Shown: in pieces, positions 11,353 through 21,100 of the stretch | How the letters are laid out: every line of letters begins with the position of its first letter | How positions within the stretch are numbered: the stretch's first letter is position 1 | From: JAPKYZ01 sp033763835 | GTDB lineage: Bacteria; Acidobacteriota; Terriglobia; Bryobacterales; Bryobacteraceae | Direction of reading: 5' to 3' | DNA length: 64,000 nucleotides | NCBI GenBank assembly: GCA_033763835.1 | Contig: JANRJS010000037.1 | Coordinates: forward strand, 124,001 to 188,000 | Notes under the pieces: model-generated | What the model was told of the DNA's origin: nothing | The model's input: the letters and a program-made list of their open reading frames with translations, nothing else | Databases searched by the model: none | Program-made: the position numbers and the translations under genes

Positions 11353-11483
11353 ATGGTCGAAAGTGTAGCCATTCCCTTTCCTTCGGACTTGATCGCCGGA
11401 GTGGACCATATCGTCGGCCCGGACAACCGCACGGCGCATCTTGTGGAACTCGCCCGCCGCGACATGGTGATCCAACGCCGAGT
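11353..11483 (+). pseudogene. Antitoxin (VapB/AbrB-type) remnant
   Basis: From ATG 11353 the frame encodes about 43 residues beginning VESVAIPFPSDLIAGVDHIV and continuing through TAHLVELARRDMVIQRR, which reads like a short antitoxin N-terminus. It then runs straight into toxin-coding DNA in another frame, so the antitoxin C-terminus appears deleted. A TATTCT box (11339-11344) lies 8 nt before the ATG. Assignment rests on the linked PIN fragment. Confidence 0.45.
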
Positions 11484-11672
11484 GTCTACTTTTTGGATAC
11501 GAACATCTTGATCGATTTTATGCGCGGGCGTCCCGAGACCATTGCGGCGCTAGAGCGGCTAAATGAACGTTATCTTGCACGGTATGACCGAGCTTACGGC
11601 GATCGACGCCCGCGCGGAATGATGCAACTTGCAGTTACGGGGCGCGTCTTTCCTAACGATTCTCGTGTTTAG
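11484..11672 (+). pseudogene. VapC/PIN toxin remnant
   Basis: The frame starting at 11484 encodes VYFLDTNILIDFMRG followed by RPETIAALERLNE. This is the start of a PIN-domain ribonuclease with the first catalytic Asp in LDTN. It has no start codon of its own, and after about 28 residues the similarity is lost. The other catalytic acids are absent. Together with the upstream fragment this is a vapBC pair collapsed by at least two deletions. An intact vapBC lies at 54.4-55.1 kb. Confidence 0.6.
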
Positions 11673-11690
11673 TTGGTGAGGAGGTTCGCG

Positions 11691-13016
11691 ATGCGCTGGA
11701 CGACCTTGGCGGCCTTAGCGGCGGCATACGGCCAGGAAGCGCCTCCGCCCGCCGACATCCCGGTGGTCTTCCGCAGCGACGTGTCGCTGGTGCGGATCGA
11801 CGTCCAGGTGCTCGACGGAAACGGACCGGTGACGTCGCTGAAGCGCGAAGACTTCCGCCTGCGCGACGGCGCGAAGTGGCAAGCGCCGCGCAATATGGAG
11901 CGCGAGAAGCTGCCCATGGATATCGTGCTGCTGCTCGACGTATCGGGAAGTATGCGCCCGCACATCGAAAGAGTCGCGCGCGCCGCGCATAGCGCCGTTA
12001 ACGTGCTCGGGCCGGACGACCGTTGCGCCGTCATGGTGTTCGACCGCATGACCCGCGTGCGCATGCCGCTCAAATCCGCGCGGGAATCGCTGGCCGCCGA
12101 ACTCGACCGGCTGATCGACCAAGAACGCTTCAACGGCGGTACCGACATTCCGAAAGGCGTGATCGACGCGGCCAACTATCTGCGCAAAAACGCCCGGAAG
12201 GAAGCGCGCCGGGCGGTGGTGATCGTCACCGACGACCAGACGGAACGAATGGTGGAGTTCGGGTCGATGGAAGTCGCGCTGGAACGCGCCGACGCCGTGC
12301 TGAGCGTACTGCTCGCGCCCGACGCCATGCGGCAACGCGGACCCGGCGGAACTCCTAGTACGATTCCCGGTGGACGCGGCGGCTCTCAAATCCCAACCAT
12401 CGGCGGCGGATTGGGCGACATCATCTGGGGCGGGCGGCGCGGAGGCGGACCTTGGGGCGGACCGGGGGGCGGACCGGGCGGTGGCGGCGGGCCGGTGATC
12501 GTCGGCGGCGGCACCAAACCGGCGGGCACGGCGGATGTCGCCGAGCAGACCGGCGGCGACAGCTTTAACGTCGATCACGGATCGGCGCTCGAAGAGACGT
12601 TCGCGCGGCTGCGGCAGCGCTACGCGTTGTACTTCCCGGTGGCGGCGGGCGCGAAGGCGGGCGAAGAGCGATCGATCGAACTGGCGCTTTCGGACTCGGC
12701 AAAACGCCGCTATCCCAGCGCGCAGTTGAAGTATCGCCGCGCCTATACGCCGGACCAGGACGCTCCGGCAACCGTGGGCGAAGAAGTGACGGTGGTTACC
12801 GCGGAGGAAGCTACGGCGCCGGCGGTTGAAGAGCGAGCGTCGTCGTCCCGCGGTACCGCAAGCGAGCCCGCGCCGCGATCGTTGCCCAGACGCCGGGTCG
12901 CCATCGACGAGCCGCGCGGCTCGACCGGCGGTCCCGCGAAATCGGGCGGGTGGCGCAAGACGGACGAACCGGATTCACCCGTGGTCCCGCCGAAGCCCGC
13001 GGCTTCGAAGCCGTAA
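11691..13016 (+). CDS. Acidobacterial VWFA-domain secreted protein
   Basis: 441 aa from ATG 11691, with GAGGAGG 6 nt upstream; 18 bp further upstream the frame is open but lacks support. Short signal-like N-terminus, an N-terminal beta domain (VVFRSDVSLVRIDVQVLD) and a von Willebrand A domain with MIDAS motif DVSGSM (about 84-89) and TDIPKGV. This is the VWFA-related acidobacterial architecture (TIGR03436-like). The A domain is interrupted near residues 218-275 by a long Gly/Arg/Trp-rich stretch. The C-terminal 100 residues are Ser/Pro/basic and probably disordered. Probably an extracytoplasmic adhesion or scaffold protein; ligand unknown. Confidence 0.8.
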   Translation: MRWTTLAALAAAYGQEAPPPADIPVVFRSDVSLVRIDVQVLDGNGPVTSLKREDFRLRDGAKWQAPRNMEREKLPMDIVLLLDVSGSMRPHIERVARAAHSAVNVLGPDDRCAVMVFDRMTRVRMPLKSARESLAAELDRLIDQERFNGGTDIPKGVIDAANYLRKNARKEARRAVVIVTDDQTERMVEFGSMEVALERADAVLSVLLAPDAMRQRGPGGTPSTIPGGRGGSQIPTIGGGLGDIIWGGRRGGGPWGGPGGGPGGGGGPVIVGGGTKPAGTADVAEQTGGDSFNVDHGSALEETFARLRQRYALYFPVAAGAKAGEERSIELALSDSAKRRYPSAQLKYRRAYTPDQDAPATVGEEVTVVTAEEATAPAVEERASSSRGTASEPAPRSLPRRRVAIDEPRGSTGGPAKSGGWRKTDEPDSPVVPPKPAASKP

Positions 13017-13061
13017 GCCCCGGCTACATCCGTTACTAGGTCCTCCGGCTAAACTGGCGAG

Positions 13062-13703
13062 GTGACCTTCACGCTCTCCTCGGCCGAGTGCCGCGCGCTC
13101 GGCGTCCTGATCGAAAAAGAGATGGCGACACCCGAGTACTACCCCATGTCGCTTAACGCGGTGAAGAACGCCTGCAACCAGAAATCGAATCGCGATCCGG
13201 TGATGGAGCTAAGCGAAGAAGAGGTGGAGACCGCGCTGAGCGATCTTGAGGACAAGAAGCTGGCGGGCGGCGAAACGGGAAGCCGCGTGGTGAAGTACGC
13301 GCACCGCTTGGGGGAGATGTTCAACTTGCCGGGATCGCAACTGGCGCTGCTCGGCGTGTTGCTGCTGCGCGGTTCGCAAACGGCGGGCGAATTGCGCGCG
13401 CGGACGCAGAGTTTACATGCCTTCGAGGATTCGGCTTCGGTGGAACTGGCGCTGGGCAAGCTGGCCGAGCGCGAGATGGCGGTGCAGTTGCCGCGCCAAC
13501 CGGGATCGCGCGAGCCTCGATGGATGCATGTCCTATCGGGTCCGGTCGATGCGGCAATGCTCGCCGCCACCGCGCGCCATGAAGAACCCGCAAGGAGCGG
13601 TCTCGCCGAACGCGTCGAGAAACTCGAAATAGAAGTGGCCGAGCTAAGATCGCAGCTTCTTGAAATTCGCGAGGCAACGCTCGACCGTCTCGAACGGGGG
13701 TAA
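13062..13703 (+). CDS. yceH: YceH family (DUF480/UPF0502)
   Basis: 213 aa. Two winged-helix-like repeats with conserved stretches LGVLIEKEMATPEYYPMSLN and QLALLGVLLLRG, then a C-terminal coiled coil (ERVEKLEIEVAELRSQLLEIR). Function in the family is not settled; a regulatory or envelope-associated role has been suggested in other bacteria. GTG start at 13062, with TAAACT (13050-13055) 6 nt upstream and GCGAG in between. The last 60 bp overlap the convergent sugar-isomerase-like gene. Confidence 0.88.
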   Translation: MTFTLSSAECRALGVLIEKEMATPEYYPMSLNAVKNACNQKSNRDPVMELSEEEVETALSDLEDKKLAGGETGSRVVKYAHRLGEMFNLPGSQLALLGVLLLRGSQTAGELRARTQSLHAFEDSASVELALGKLAEREMAVQLPRQPGSREPRWMHVLSGPVDAAMLAATARHEEPARSGLAERVEKLEIEVAELRSQLLEIREATLDRLERG

Positions 13704-14465
13704 GTCGCCGCCCTCCTGTTCGACCAGGTACGCCTCGACGCCGCCCGATTTTTCGGCCGCCGCGAAGATCTCTTTCCACTTCGCCGCGCCCTCGCCGAGC
13801 AGCACCCGGTAGCCCTTTTCGGGACCCCAATCCTTCAGATGGATGGATCGGATGCGGCCGGGGTTGGCCTTAATCCAGGCCACCGGATCGGTGCCCGAAT
13901 GCAGGCACGTGCCGATATCGAGTTGCAGCACGACGTCTTTCGGCGTGTTCTTCGCCAGCACTTCCATCGGCTTCGTGCCGCCGATCGCGTCGAACTCCAG
14001 CTTGTGATTGTGGAAGCCGCTGCGCATGCCCGCCGGTTTGAGTTTTTCGGACGCAGCGGACAGCCGTTCGGCGACGCCCTTCCAGCCGTCGAGATCGGCG
14101 ATCTTGCCCGCGCTCGCCATGACGATGAGCTTCGAACCGAGGATCTGGTTCAGCTCGGTCGCGTGCCCCAGATTCTCCGGCGCGAAGGTCTTCGCCGAGT
14201 TGTGGGTCGAGAGGCATTTGATTCCCAGATCGTCCAGCAATTGGCGCGTTTCCTTGGCCTGCGCGACGGTCCAATCGAAGTAGGGCGAGTAAAACTCGAC
14301 GCCCTGGTAGCCCATCTTGGCGACCTTCGTGACGGTTCCGCGGAGATCGGCCTTGAGTTCGTCGCGGACCGAATACAGTTCGAGGCCGATGGGTACTTTC
14401 GACGCCGCGAACGCGGGCGAGGCAAGTGCGGTTGCGAGTAATTCGCGGCGGGTCAGGTTAATCAC
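13644..14465 (-). CDS. Sugar phosphate isomerase/epimerase-like TIM barrel, Tat-exported
   Basis: 273 aa from GTG 14465, giving N-terminus MINLTRRELLATALASPAFA with a twin-arginine motif (TRREL). A TTG 18 bp further up is a poorer choice. Xylose-isomerase-like TIM barrel (AP endonuclease 2 superfamily) with metal-ligand-type residues in FHNHKLEFD, QLDIGTC, IHLKDW and a Glu near the C-terminus (YLVEQEGG). Family members act on keto-sugars or inositols; substrate unknown. The start overlaps the BI-1 stop by 8 bp, so it is the third gene of the AIM24/BI-1 run. Confidence 0.82.
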   Translation of the reverse strand: MINLTRRELLATALASPAFAASKVPIGLELYSVRDELKADLRGTVTKVAKMGYQGVEFYSPYFDWTVAQAKETRQLLDDLGIKCLSTHNSAKTFAPENLGHATELNQILGSKLIVMASAGKIADLDGWKGVAERLSAASEKLKPAGMRSGFHNHKLEFDAIGGTKPMEVLAKNTPKDVVLQLDIGTCLHSGTDPVAWIKANPGRIRSIHLKDWGPEKGYRVLLGEGAAKWKEIFAAAEKSGGVEAYLVEQEGGDLPPFETVERCLANFKKLRS

Positions 14466-15150
14466 GGCGTCCCCCACCGGCAAGCCGCAGCAGCAGATTC
14501 AGCGCCGAAACGAAGATGTTGAACGAACCGGCGAACAGCGCCAGCGCACCGGGAATCGGACTGTCGGCGTCCGGCGAATTCAGCACGCCGGACGTGGACC
14601 ACACGAGCGTCAGCACGCCGAAGATGCCGATGGCGGCGCTGATTAACACGCCGACCCAACCAATATTCATGAAGCTGTTCAGCACCACCGCGCCCATGAT
14701 GGCGAAGAAGAAACCGATGGCGATGGCGCGCGGCGCGGAGAACGTTCGGCCGGAAACGAACACGTAGCCGGTGACCGCGAGAAAGATCGTCCCAGTGATC
14801 GCGAGCGCCGCGACGATCATGACGGGGGCGATCTGGGACGCGATGTAAAGCAGCGGCGAAATCACGAGACCGGCGAGGAAGCCGTCGGCGACGAGCGCCG
14901 TAACGCCCAGCGCCGGGTTGTGACGGGCCGCGATCGCGATCATCGGAATGACGTTCAACGCCACAATGGCGACGATCCAGCCGATCCAGCCGGTGAAGAA
15001 TCGGACGACCGTTTCCGAGGTCGCGCCGATATAGCCGCCGGCCATCGCGCACAGGACGCTGACGCCGAACAGCATGTAAGTTTGCTTGATGACGGACGCT
15101 TGGGTTGCGGAGAGTTGAGTGGTAGCGGTAAACCGCTCCATGGTGGTCAT
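14458..15150 (-). CDS. Bax inhibitor-1 family membrane protein (YbhL/YccA-like)
   Basis: 230 aa with about seven hydrophobic helices, starting MTTMERF. Motifs match the BI-1/UPF0005 family (MNIGWVGVLISAAIGIFGVLTLVWS, ALALFAGSFNIFVSALNLLLRL). Bacterial members are inner-membrane proteins, some with pH-dependent Ca2+ leak. ATG 15150 preceded by GAAGG and GACAAT. The frame stays open far upstream through the AIM24 gene, but that part is low-quality Arg-rich shadow. 44 bp after AIM24. Confidence 0.9.
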   Translation of the reverse strand: MTTMERFTATTQLSATQASVIKQTYMLFGVSVLCAMAGGYIGATSETVVRFFTGWIGWIVAIVALNVIPMIAIAARHNPALGVTALVADGFLAGLVISPLLYIASQIAPVMIVAALAITGTIFLAVTGYVFVSGRTFSAPRAIAIGFFFAIMGAVVLNSFMNIGWVGVLISAAIGIFGVLTLVWSTSGVLNSPDADSPIPGALALFAGSFNIFVSALNLLLRLAGGGRRD

Positions 15151-15194
15151 AGCGCCTTCAATTGTCCACCGCGCCGCAGTTGGGCGCAAGCCCG

Positions 15195-16082
15195 TCAGTC
15201 CTCGCTCGAGAAGAAGCCGCCGAGCGATTCGAGGGGGCCGCGCTGATCGCCGCCCGTGCGGTAGGGTGCGAGTTCGCGGCGCATCTTCTCGAGCGTCATC
15301 GACTGGATTACGACCTTCCCCGGCCCGCGCAGCGTCGTCATGAACAGACCTTCGCCGCCGAAGATCGCCGTCTTGATCGAGCCGACGAACTGGATGTCGT
15401 AATCCACCGATTCGTCGAACGCCACCACCGAGCCGGTTTCGAGTTGCAGCATGTCGCCCGCCTTGAGATCGAACTCGATGAAGTCGCCGCCGCCGTGCAC
15501 AAACACCATGCCCGGACCGGTGAACTTTTCGAGAATGAATCCTTCGCCGCCGAAGAATCCGGAGCCGAGTTTCTTCACTAGGGCCACGCTGAAGGTCACG
15601 CTCGTTTGCGCGAACAGAAATCCGTCGCGCTGGCAAAGCATGCTCTGGCCGGGCTTGAGGTCGAACTGCTTAATGCGCCCCGGATAGGCGCCCGCGAACC
15701 CGACTTCGCCGCCCGAGTTGGTGCGGAAGTACGTCAGAAAGAGCGATTCGCCGGCCAACTTGCGTTTGATCGCGCCCCAAATCTTGTCGCCGAGGGATTC
15801 GCCGGACATACGGCTCTCCCAGTCGATGGACGTAGTCTTGTAGACCATCTTTCCGGCTTCGGCGTACAGTTCCTGGCCGGGCTTCAAGCGTACGCGCGCG
15901 ATTTCCAGGTTATCGCCCTGGATGGTGAAATCGAGCGGCTGCGGGGCGTTGTAGGAAGCCGCGGCGGCCACGGCGGGATTGGCCGAATAGGAACAGGGGG
16001 CCGCCCCGATGGCGACGCCGTGCTGGGGGCAAAACTTCGAATCGGGCGTGACTTGGTAACCGCAGGAAGTGCAGAAGGGCAT
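15195..16082 (-). CDS. AIM24/TIGR00266 family protein with N-terminal zinc ribbon
   Basis: 295 aa. N-terminal zinc ribbon (FCTSCGYQVTPDSKFCPQHG, four Cys/His ligands), a low-complexity linker, then a jelly-roll AIM24 domain (about 55-285) with ELYAEAGKMVYKT, GQSMLCQRDGFLFAQ and GPGMVFVHGGGDFIEFDL. Bacterial members are uncharacterised; the mitochondrial namesake affects inner-membrane organisation. ATG 16082, with TAAGCT 8 nt upstream. First gene of a minus-strand run with BI-1. Confidence 0.88.
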   Translation of the reverse strand: MPFCTSCGYQVTPDSKFCPQHGVAIGAAPCSYSANPAVAAAASYNAPQPLDFTIQGDNLEIARVRLKPGQELYAEAGKMVYKTTSIDWESRMSGESLGDKIWGAIKRKLAGESLFLTYFRTNSGGEVGFAGAYPGRIKQFDLKPGQSMLCQRDGFLFAQTSVTFSVALVKKLGSGFFGGEGFILEKFTGPGMVFVHGGGDFIEFDLKAGDMLQLETGSVVAFDESVDYDIQFVGSIKTAIFGGEGLFMTTLRGPGKVVIQSMTLEKMRRELAPYRTGGDQRGPLESLGGFFSSED

Positions 16083-16090
16083 GTGGGTTC

Positions 16091-16100
16091 AGCTTACAAT
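16091..16100. promoter_or_regulatory. Overlapping divergent -10-like boxes
   Basis: On the plus strand TACAAT (16095-16100) lies 16 nt before the metalloprotease ATG. On the minus strand TAAGCT (16096-16091) lies 8 nt before the AIM24 ATG. The two boxes overlap by two bases, so the divergent genes may compete for polymerase. Confidence 0.45.
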
Positions 16101-16116
16101 TTTGACTTACGCCCTC

Positions 16117-18081
16117 ATGCGCCGTCTTGTTCCCGGTTTCGCGATGGCGCTGCACTTCGCGGCTCTAGTACCGCTTCCGGCCGCCGCTCCTCCGCCCGCG
16201 CGATGTGGCACGGGCGCAACCCGGGTCGAGGAATCGATTTATCTCTCGAAACGCGGGGCGCAGCGGCGGGGGTTGGCGGCGCAGGCTCCGCGAGCGGCGC
16301 AACCCGATATCGGGGAGATCGCGATCCTCGACGGATCGGGCGGCGTGGTCGGGTTGACGAATCCGTTCAATCTGGAAGGCAGGGGGCTGGAGTTTACGCC
16401 CGTAAGCGTGGGTTACCGGGTAGCGCCGAGGGCGGCGGCGATCGAACCGGGGGACGGTACCCGTTTGCCCCTTGGCGACGACGACACGCGCCCGGTCGCG
16501 CTGCCGTTCGAGTTTCCCTACTACGGCGGGCGGTACCGCGTCGTCCACGTGAATTCGGACGGCAATCTGACGTTCGGCGCGGGCGATGGGGAGACGGCCG
16601 GGCGCACGCTGGGGCGGCTGGTGGCGGGATTGCCCCGGATCGCGGGCTTCTATCGCGATCTCGACCCTTCGCGCGCCGGTTCTGTGACTGCGGCGATCGG
16701 CGCGGACCGGGCCGTCTTCACATGGACCGGCGTACCCGATTATCGAACCTCCGGGATCGGCCCGCTACAGACGTTCCAGATCCGCTTGCATGCGGATGGA
16801 AAGATCGTCTTCGCTTACACGATCGCGCGGACTGACGAGGTGGTGGTGGGGATCGGACCGGGCGGCGGCGGATCTGTCGATGTTGTGCGGCTTTCGGAGG
16901 CGAGCTCGGCGGTCTACCCCGGCGCGGTGGCGGAAGGATTTCGGATTTTTCCCACCATCGACGTCGTGCGCGCTTCGCAGCGATTCTACGAAACGCATGG
17001 CGATAGCTACGATTACCTGATCTTTTTCAACACGTTAGGGATATCGGCGGACGGGGCCGTCGCGTTCCAACTCCCGGTTCGCGTGACAGGAACGGGTTAT
17101 GGTTTATCGAGCGTCGACTTCGGCGCGGAGTTCGGATCGCGGCGGCGGTTGCAGTCGGTGTTGAATCTGGGTCCGCTGTCGCAGTACCCGCTCGATCCGT
17201 ACGCCCGCGTGCCGTCAAGGTTCACGACGGGCGACACGACCATGTCGGTGATCGCCCACGAAATGGGGCATCAGTACCTGGCCTACACGAGCGTGCGCGA
17301 AGGCGCGGCGTTCCCAATGCTGGGACGCGATGGGGCGCACTGGAGCTTTCTTTTCAATTCGGAAGCGTCGGTGCTGGAAGGGAACCGGATCGCCGACCGG
17401 GGGCCGGGCGTGTCCCCGCGATTTGAGACCGTCGCGACCGTCGAGGGGTTTGCGCCGCTCGATCAGTACTTGATGGGCTGGCGCGCGGCGGGAGACGTTC
17501 CGGCGACGTTCTACGTCACCGGTACCGGATTGCCGAATCCATCCACGGCTCCGTTGGTGGGCCAGCGGTTCGACGGCGAGAGGCGGGATGTGCGAATCGG
17601 CGATGTGACGGCGGCGGCGGGGATTCGAACGCCCGACGACGGGATTGCGCAGCGGAGCTATCGCGTCGCGTTTGTCCTAGTAGCTGGCGAGGGCGGACCC
17701 ACGACGGCGCAATGGCAACAGCTCGACGCCTACCGCCGCGAGTTGCCGGGGTACTTCGACCGGATTTCGGGCGGTCGGGCGTCGGTGGAGACGGAAACAA
17801 AGTTCGCCGTGCACCTGAGCCTCGCGCCGGGGGCGGAGGTAGCGCTGGGACAATACGGGCGGGCGGAAATCGAACTCGACGAAGCGCTGCCGTTCCCGTT
17901 ACGGGTCGCCTTGTGGGCGGATGCGGCGAATCTGGCCTTGCCGCGCGAAATCGAGATCGCCGCCGGACGCACGCGCGCCGAGTTTTACTACTACGGCTGG
18001 CGTGCGGGACTGGACACCGTGCGCGCGACGCCGGGCAATCGCGATTTCGAGACGGCGATCGCGCGCGTGCGGGTGCGATAG
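16117..18081 (+). CDS. Secreted zinc metalloprotease-like protein (HEMGH)
   Basis: 654 aa from ATG 16117; upstream in-frame starts overlap the AIM24 gene and break the signal peptide. Signal sequence LVPGFAMALHFAALVPLPAAAPP. The N-terminal 250 residues are a beta-rich domain with a nidogen-like flavour (FPYYGGRYRVVHVNSDGNLTFG). A zincin motif HEMGH lies at residues 381-385, with E382 as likely catalytic base. The third ligand is not obvious; candidates are the His in GAHWSF or the Glu in NSEASVLEG. The C-terminal 100 residues look like an immunoglobulin-type beta domain. Substrate unknown. Convergent with the NHL gene, separated by a duplicated gene-end sequence. Confidence 0.7.
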   Translation: MRRLVPGFAMALHFAALVPLPAAAPPPARCGTGATRVEESIYLSKRGAQRRGLAAQAPRAAQPDIGEIAILDGSGGVVGLTNPFNLEGRGLEFTPVSVGYRVAPRAAAIEPGDGTRLPLGDDDTRPVALPFEFPYYGGRYRVVHVNSDGNLTFGAGDGETAGRTLGRLVAGLPRIAGFYRDLDPSRAGSVTAAIGADRAVFTWTGVPDYRTSGIGPLQTFQIRLHADGKIVFAYTIARTDEVVVGIGPGGGGSVDVVRLSEASSAVYPGAVAEGFRIFPTIDVVRASQRFYETHGDSYDYLIFFNTLGISADGAVAFQLPVRVTGTGYGLSSVDFGAEFGSRRRLQSVLNLGPLSQYPLDPYARVPSRFTTGDTTMSVIAHEMGHQYLAYTSVREGAAFPMLGRDGAHWSFLFNSEASVLEGNRIADRGPGVSPRFETVATVEGFAPLDQYLMGWRAAGDVPATFYVTGTGLPNPSTAPLVGQRFDGERRDVRIGDVTAAAGIRTPDDGIAQRSYRVAFVLVAGEGGPTTAQWQQLDAYRRELPGYFDRISGGRASVETETKFAVHLSLAPGAEVALGQYGRAEIELDEALPFPLRVALWADAANLALPREIEIAAGRTRAEFYYYGWRAGLDTVRATPGNRDFETAIARVRVR

Positions 18082-18137
18082 CTACTGGCGAACGTGGATG
18101 ATCGTGAGCCCTACTGGCGAACGTGAATAATGGTCCG
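18082..18137. repeat. Imperfect tandem copy of the NHL gene 3' end
   Basis: CTACTGGCGAACGTG occurs at 18082-18096 and again at 18111-18125, 29 bp apart, with weaker similarity continuing for about 12 bp. Read on the minus strand both encode IIHVRQ-stop. The copy at 18111 is the true end of the NHL gene. The other is a short tandem duplication or the last trace of a deleted paralogue with the same C-terminus. Confidence 0.7.
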
Positions 18138-21100
18138 CTGGTTAAAGGGCGCGCGAGGCTCCTGATTGTTGACGCTGCGCAACACGATATTGCAGGGGAC
18201 CGCTCCCGGCACCGTGTTATCGGGAATTCGAACGTTGATTTGCCACAGTCCCACGAGAGTTGGGGCAAACCCGGAGTATTCGATATTCGCCGCCGGAACC
18301 GTCGCGCTACCGATCACCACAATTTCGGGCCGCTCGATGTTGATCAAGCCTTCGGCGGGCGTGCCATCCGGCGGAGCGTTGGGGACGAATCCGAATCCGC
18401 TGCCGAATAACTGGATCACGGTGCCGCGCTGGGCGGGATTTTCGGCCGAGTTCCGGGTATTGTCCTGATTCAAAGCGGCTAACTGTCCCGTGCCATTCCC
18501 CGCGTTGGTGAATAACCCCGTCGCAGTGGGCGCCATCGCCATGTTTCCTGTGGCTAGAATTTGTCCGGTAGAGGGACGAACCACCAGCACTTCCATCGTT
18601 CCCGAGGTCGGCGCGGTGTTGGGGACATAGAAGTTGATCTGCCCCGGCGATACGAAGTGCAGCGCCGCCGGAGCGTCGTTCAAAAGCACTTGCGTATCGA
18701 GCAGGTCGCGGGGCATCGGCAACGGATTGGGAAGCTCCGAGAACACCTGCGTCGATTCCGAGAACCGAGTGCCGCCCACGGGCTTTAGCTGCGTCCAAGT
18801 GTTGGGAGCGATGCCGCGCAGCGTAGTCGGCAGGTCGTTGGCCGAGCTAAACAGCGTTAGCGCGGGGTAGTAGATGGCTACGCGATTGGCCGCTTCGCCC
18901 AGGTACAGATTCCCGAACCGGTCGAGGGCGATCCCTAAGGGATTGCGTCCGGCGAGGGCGGCGTCGGGTATCGGGTTCAGCACCAACTGGCTGAAGCGAG
19001 GATAGTGAAGCGCGCGATTCCCGATGGTGTCGGTCGCCCAAATTTCGCCGGTGGTCTGGCTGACGAAGATTCCGTGAGGGCTCGATAACCCGGTGAGCGT
19101 CAAAGCGGGAGCGGGATCGTTTTGGCCCAGCGCGGTGATCCGGTCGTAAATCACCACCCGGTTTTTCGCGGTATCGGTAACGTATAGGCGATTGTCGGTG
19201 TCCGCCGCCATGCCCCGGGGACTGATCAGGCGCGACTGGTTATCGAGCGCGGTGGACGTCGAGAAGAAGTCCGGCTGGCCGATGACGACCGCGGCGTTTT
19301 GGCCGGTGACGAAATCGCCGCCCTGCTTGCGGAACACCAAGATGCGGTTGTGAACCGAATCGCTTACGGCGAGCGCGCCGTCTTCCGGGATAAAGGCGAG
19401 TCCAAAGGGCCGCGCCATGGTCCGGGCGCTGGGATCGGTGTTCTTGGAGGTGAAGCTAATCTGGCCGATCACCAGATTGGCGCGCGGGCCGGATCCCGAA
19501 GGCGGCGGATTTTCGAACGGTTTGGGGAATCGCAGCACCCTTCCGTTGCCGGTATCGGCCACCCAGAGATCGCCGTTGGTATCGACGGCCAAACCCGAGG
19601 GTTGGAACAAGCCCATATAGGTGGGGGTGTTGATATCGTTGGTCGGGAAATTGATCACGCTGCGGAACAGGTCCGGTTGGCCGATGACGATGTCGGCCCG
19701 GTCTCCGTTTTTGAAGGTTCGCGAATCCCGGAAACCGAGAATGCGGTTATTGAGCGTGTCGGCGACATAGAGCCGATTGTTGTCGAACGCCAACGCCGCA
19801 CCGTTGCTCAAGCTAGCCGAAACGCCGCTTATGCTGCCGAAAGCGCTATGGAAAAAGAACTCGCGCCCTTCGACGAGATTGGGCGAATCGAGATTGAAGG
19901 CCACCTGTCCCCAGACCTGTAGTGGGTTACGGTAATTGGGCGCCCCGCCCAGGCGGATGACGCGGTGATTGTTGACGTCGGCGACGTAGATCTCTTCGCC
20001 CGTGGCGTTCACCGCGCCGCCCACCGGGGTGGAGAAGCCGTTGGGGTTGGTCTCCGCTTGGCCCCCTTCGGCGCGCCCGCTGGTAAAATCCGGCTGGCCG
20101 ATCACCTGCTGGGCCGACGGCGAAAACTGCAAGCTCTCATTAGGCCAATCGGCGATCGGCGGAAACCGAAGGATGCGGTTCGCGGCGGTATCGACGATCA
20201 TCGGCGAGTTACCCGCGAAGAAGATTCCTTCGGCGCTACCCAGGGTATTGTTCACGGTGACGCCGATCGAAATCTGGTTTACGGGAGGCACGCCGGTGGT
20301 GGTGTTTACGCCCATGATACGGCTGGCTCCGCTGCCGTTCACCAGCGGCTGCACATAGACGAGAACCCGGCCGAGAAGATCCGAGACGAAGACGCGCCCT
20401 TGGGGGTCGAGCGCCACCGCCGAAGGAGTGTTTAGGCCGTCCTTACGGGTCCGGTTGGCGGCAGCCGCCTGCAATGCCACCCGCGAGGTGAAATCCTGTT
20501 GTCCCACCACCAGATCCGCGTTCGGCCCGTTGCGCGTCAGCGACGACGCGAGAAACCGCAGCACCCGGTGGTTGCCCGGATCGGCTACCCATAGATTTCC
20601 GGTCGAATCGACGAAAATCCCTACGCGAAAAAAGCTGCTCCCGGAACCGAAGCTGAAACCTTTCTCGTTCACCGAAGGCTGACCGTTATTCGCGGTCCGC
20701 CCAATGGAGCTTTCCTGCCCGACGACAATATCGGGAAACGGGACGTCGTTCGCGGGTTGCGAAAACGGGCGCGGGAACCGGATGACGCGATGGCTGCCGG
20801 AATCCGCCACCCAGAGATTGCCGTTGCGATCGACAGCCAATCCCGAAGGGAGGCTGAACCCGGAGGAGTTGAGAGCGCCGCCGCCATATGCCGTCGTAGA
20901 AATGAAATCGCGCTGCCCCAGCACCAGGTCCGCCTGCACGCCATTGCGGGCGCTGGTAGCGTCACGCCACGCCAGCACGCGATTGTTCGCGGTATCGGCG
21001 ACATAGAGAATCGGTGGAGACGCGGTGGTGTCGAGCGCGACGCCGTTCGGGTTATTGAACTCCCGCCCTTCCACCAGATTCGGGGCCGCGCTTGGATTCG

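Noticed and set aside
13644..13703. 60-bp overlap of yceH and the isomerase-like gene as evidence that one is false
   Set aside because: Both have clear family sequence; the overlap is in the C-terminal coiled coil of yceH and the last helix of the other, so both are kept.
15151..15636. Upstream extension of the BI-1 gene frame to 15636
   Set aside because: The added 160 residues are Arg-rich shadow of the AIM24 gene; a good start with GAAGG lies at 15150.
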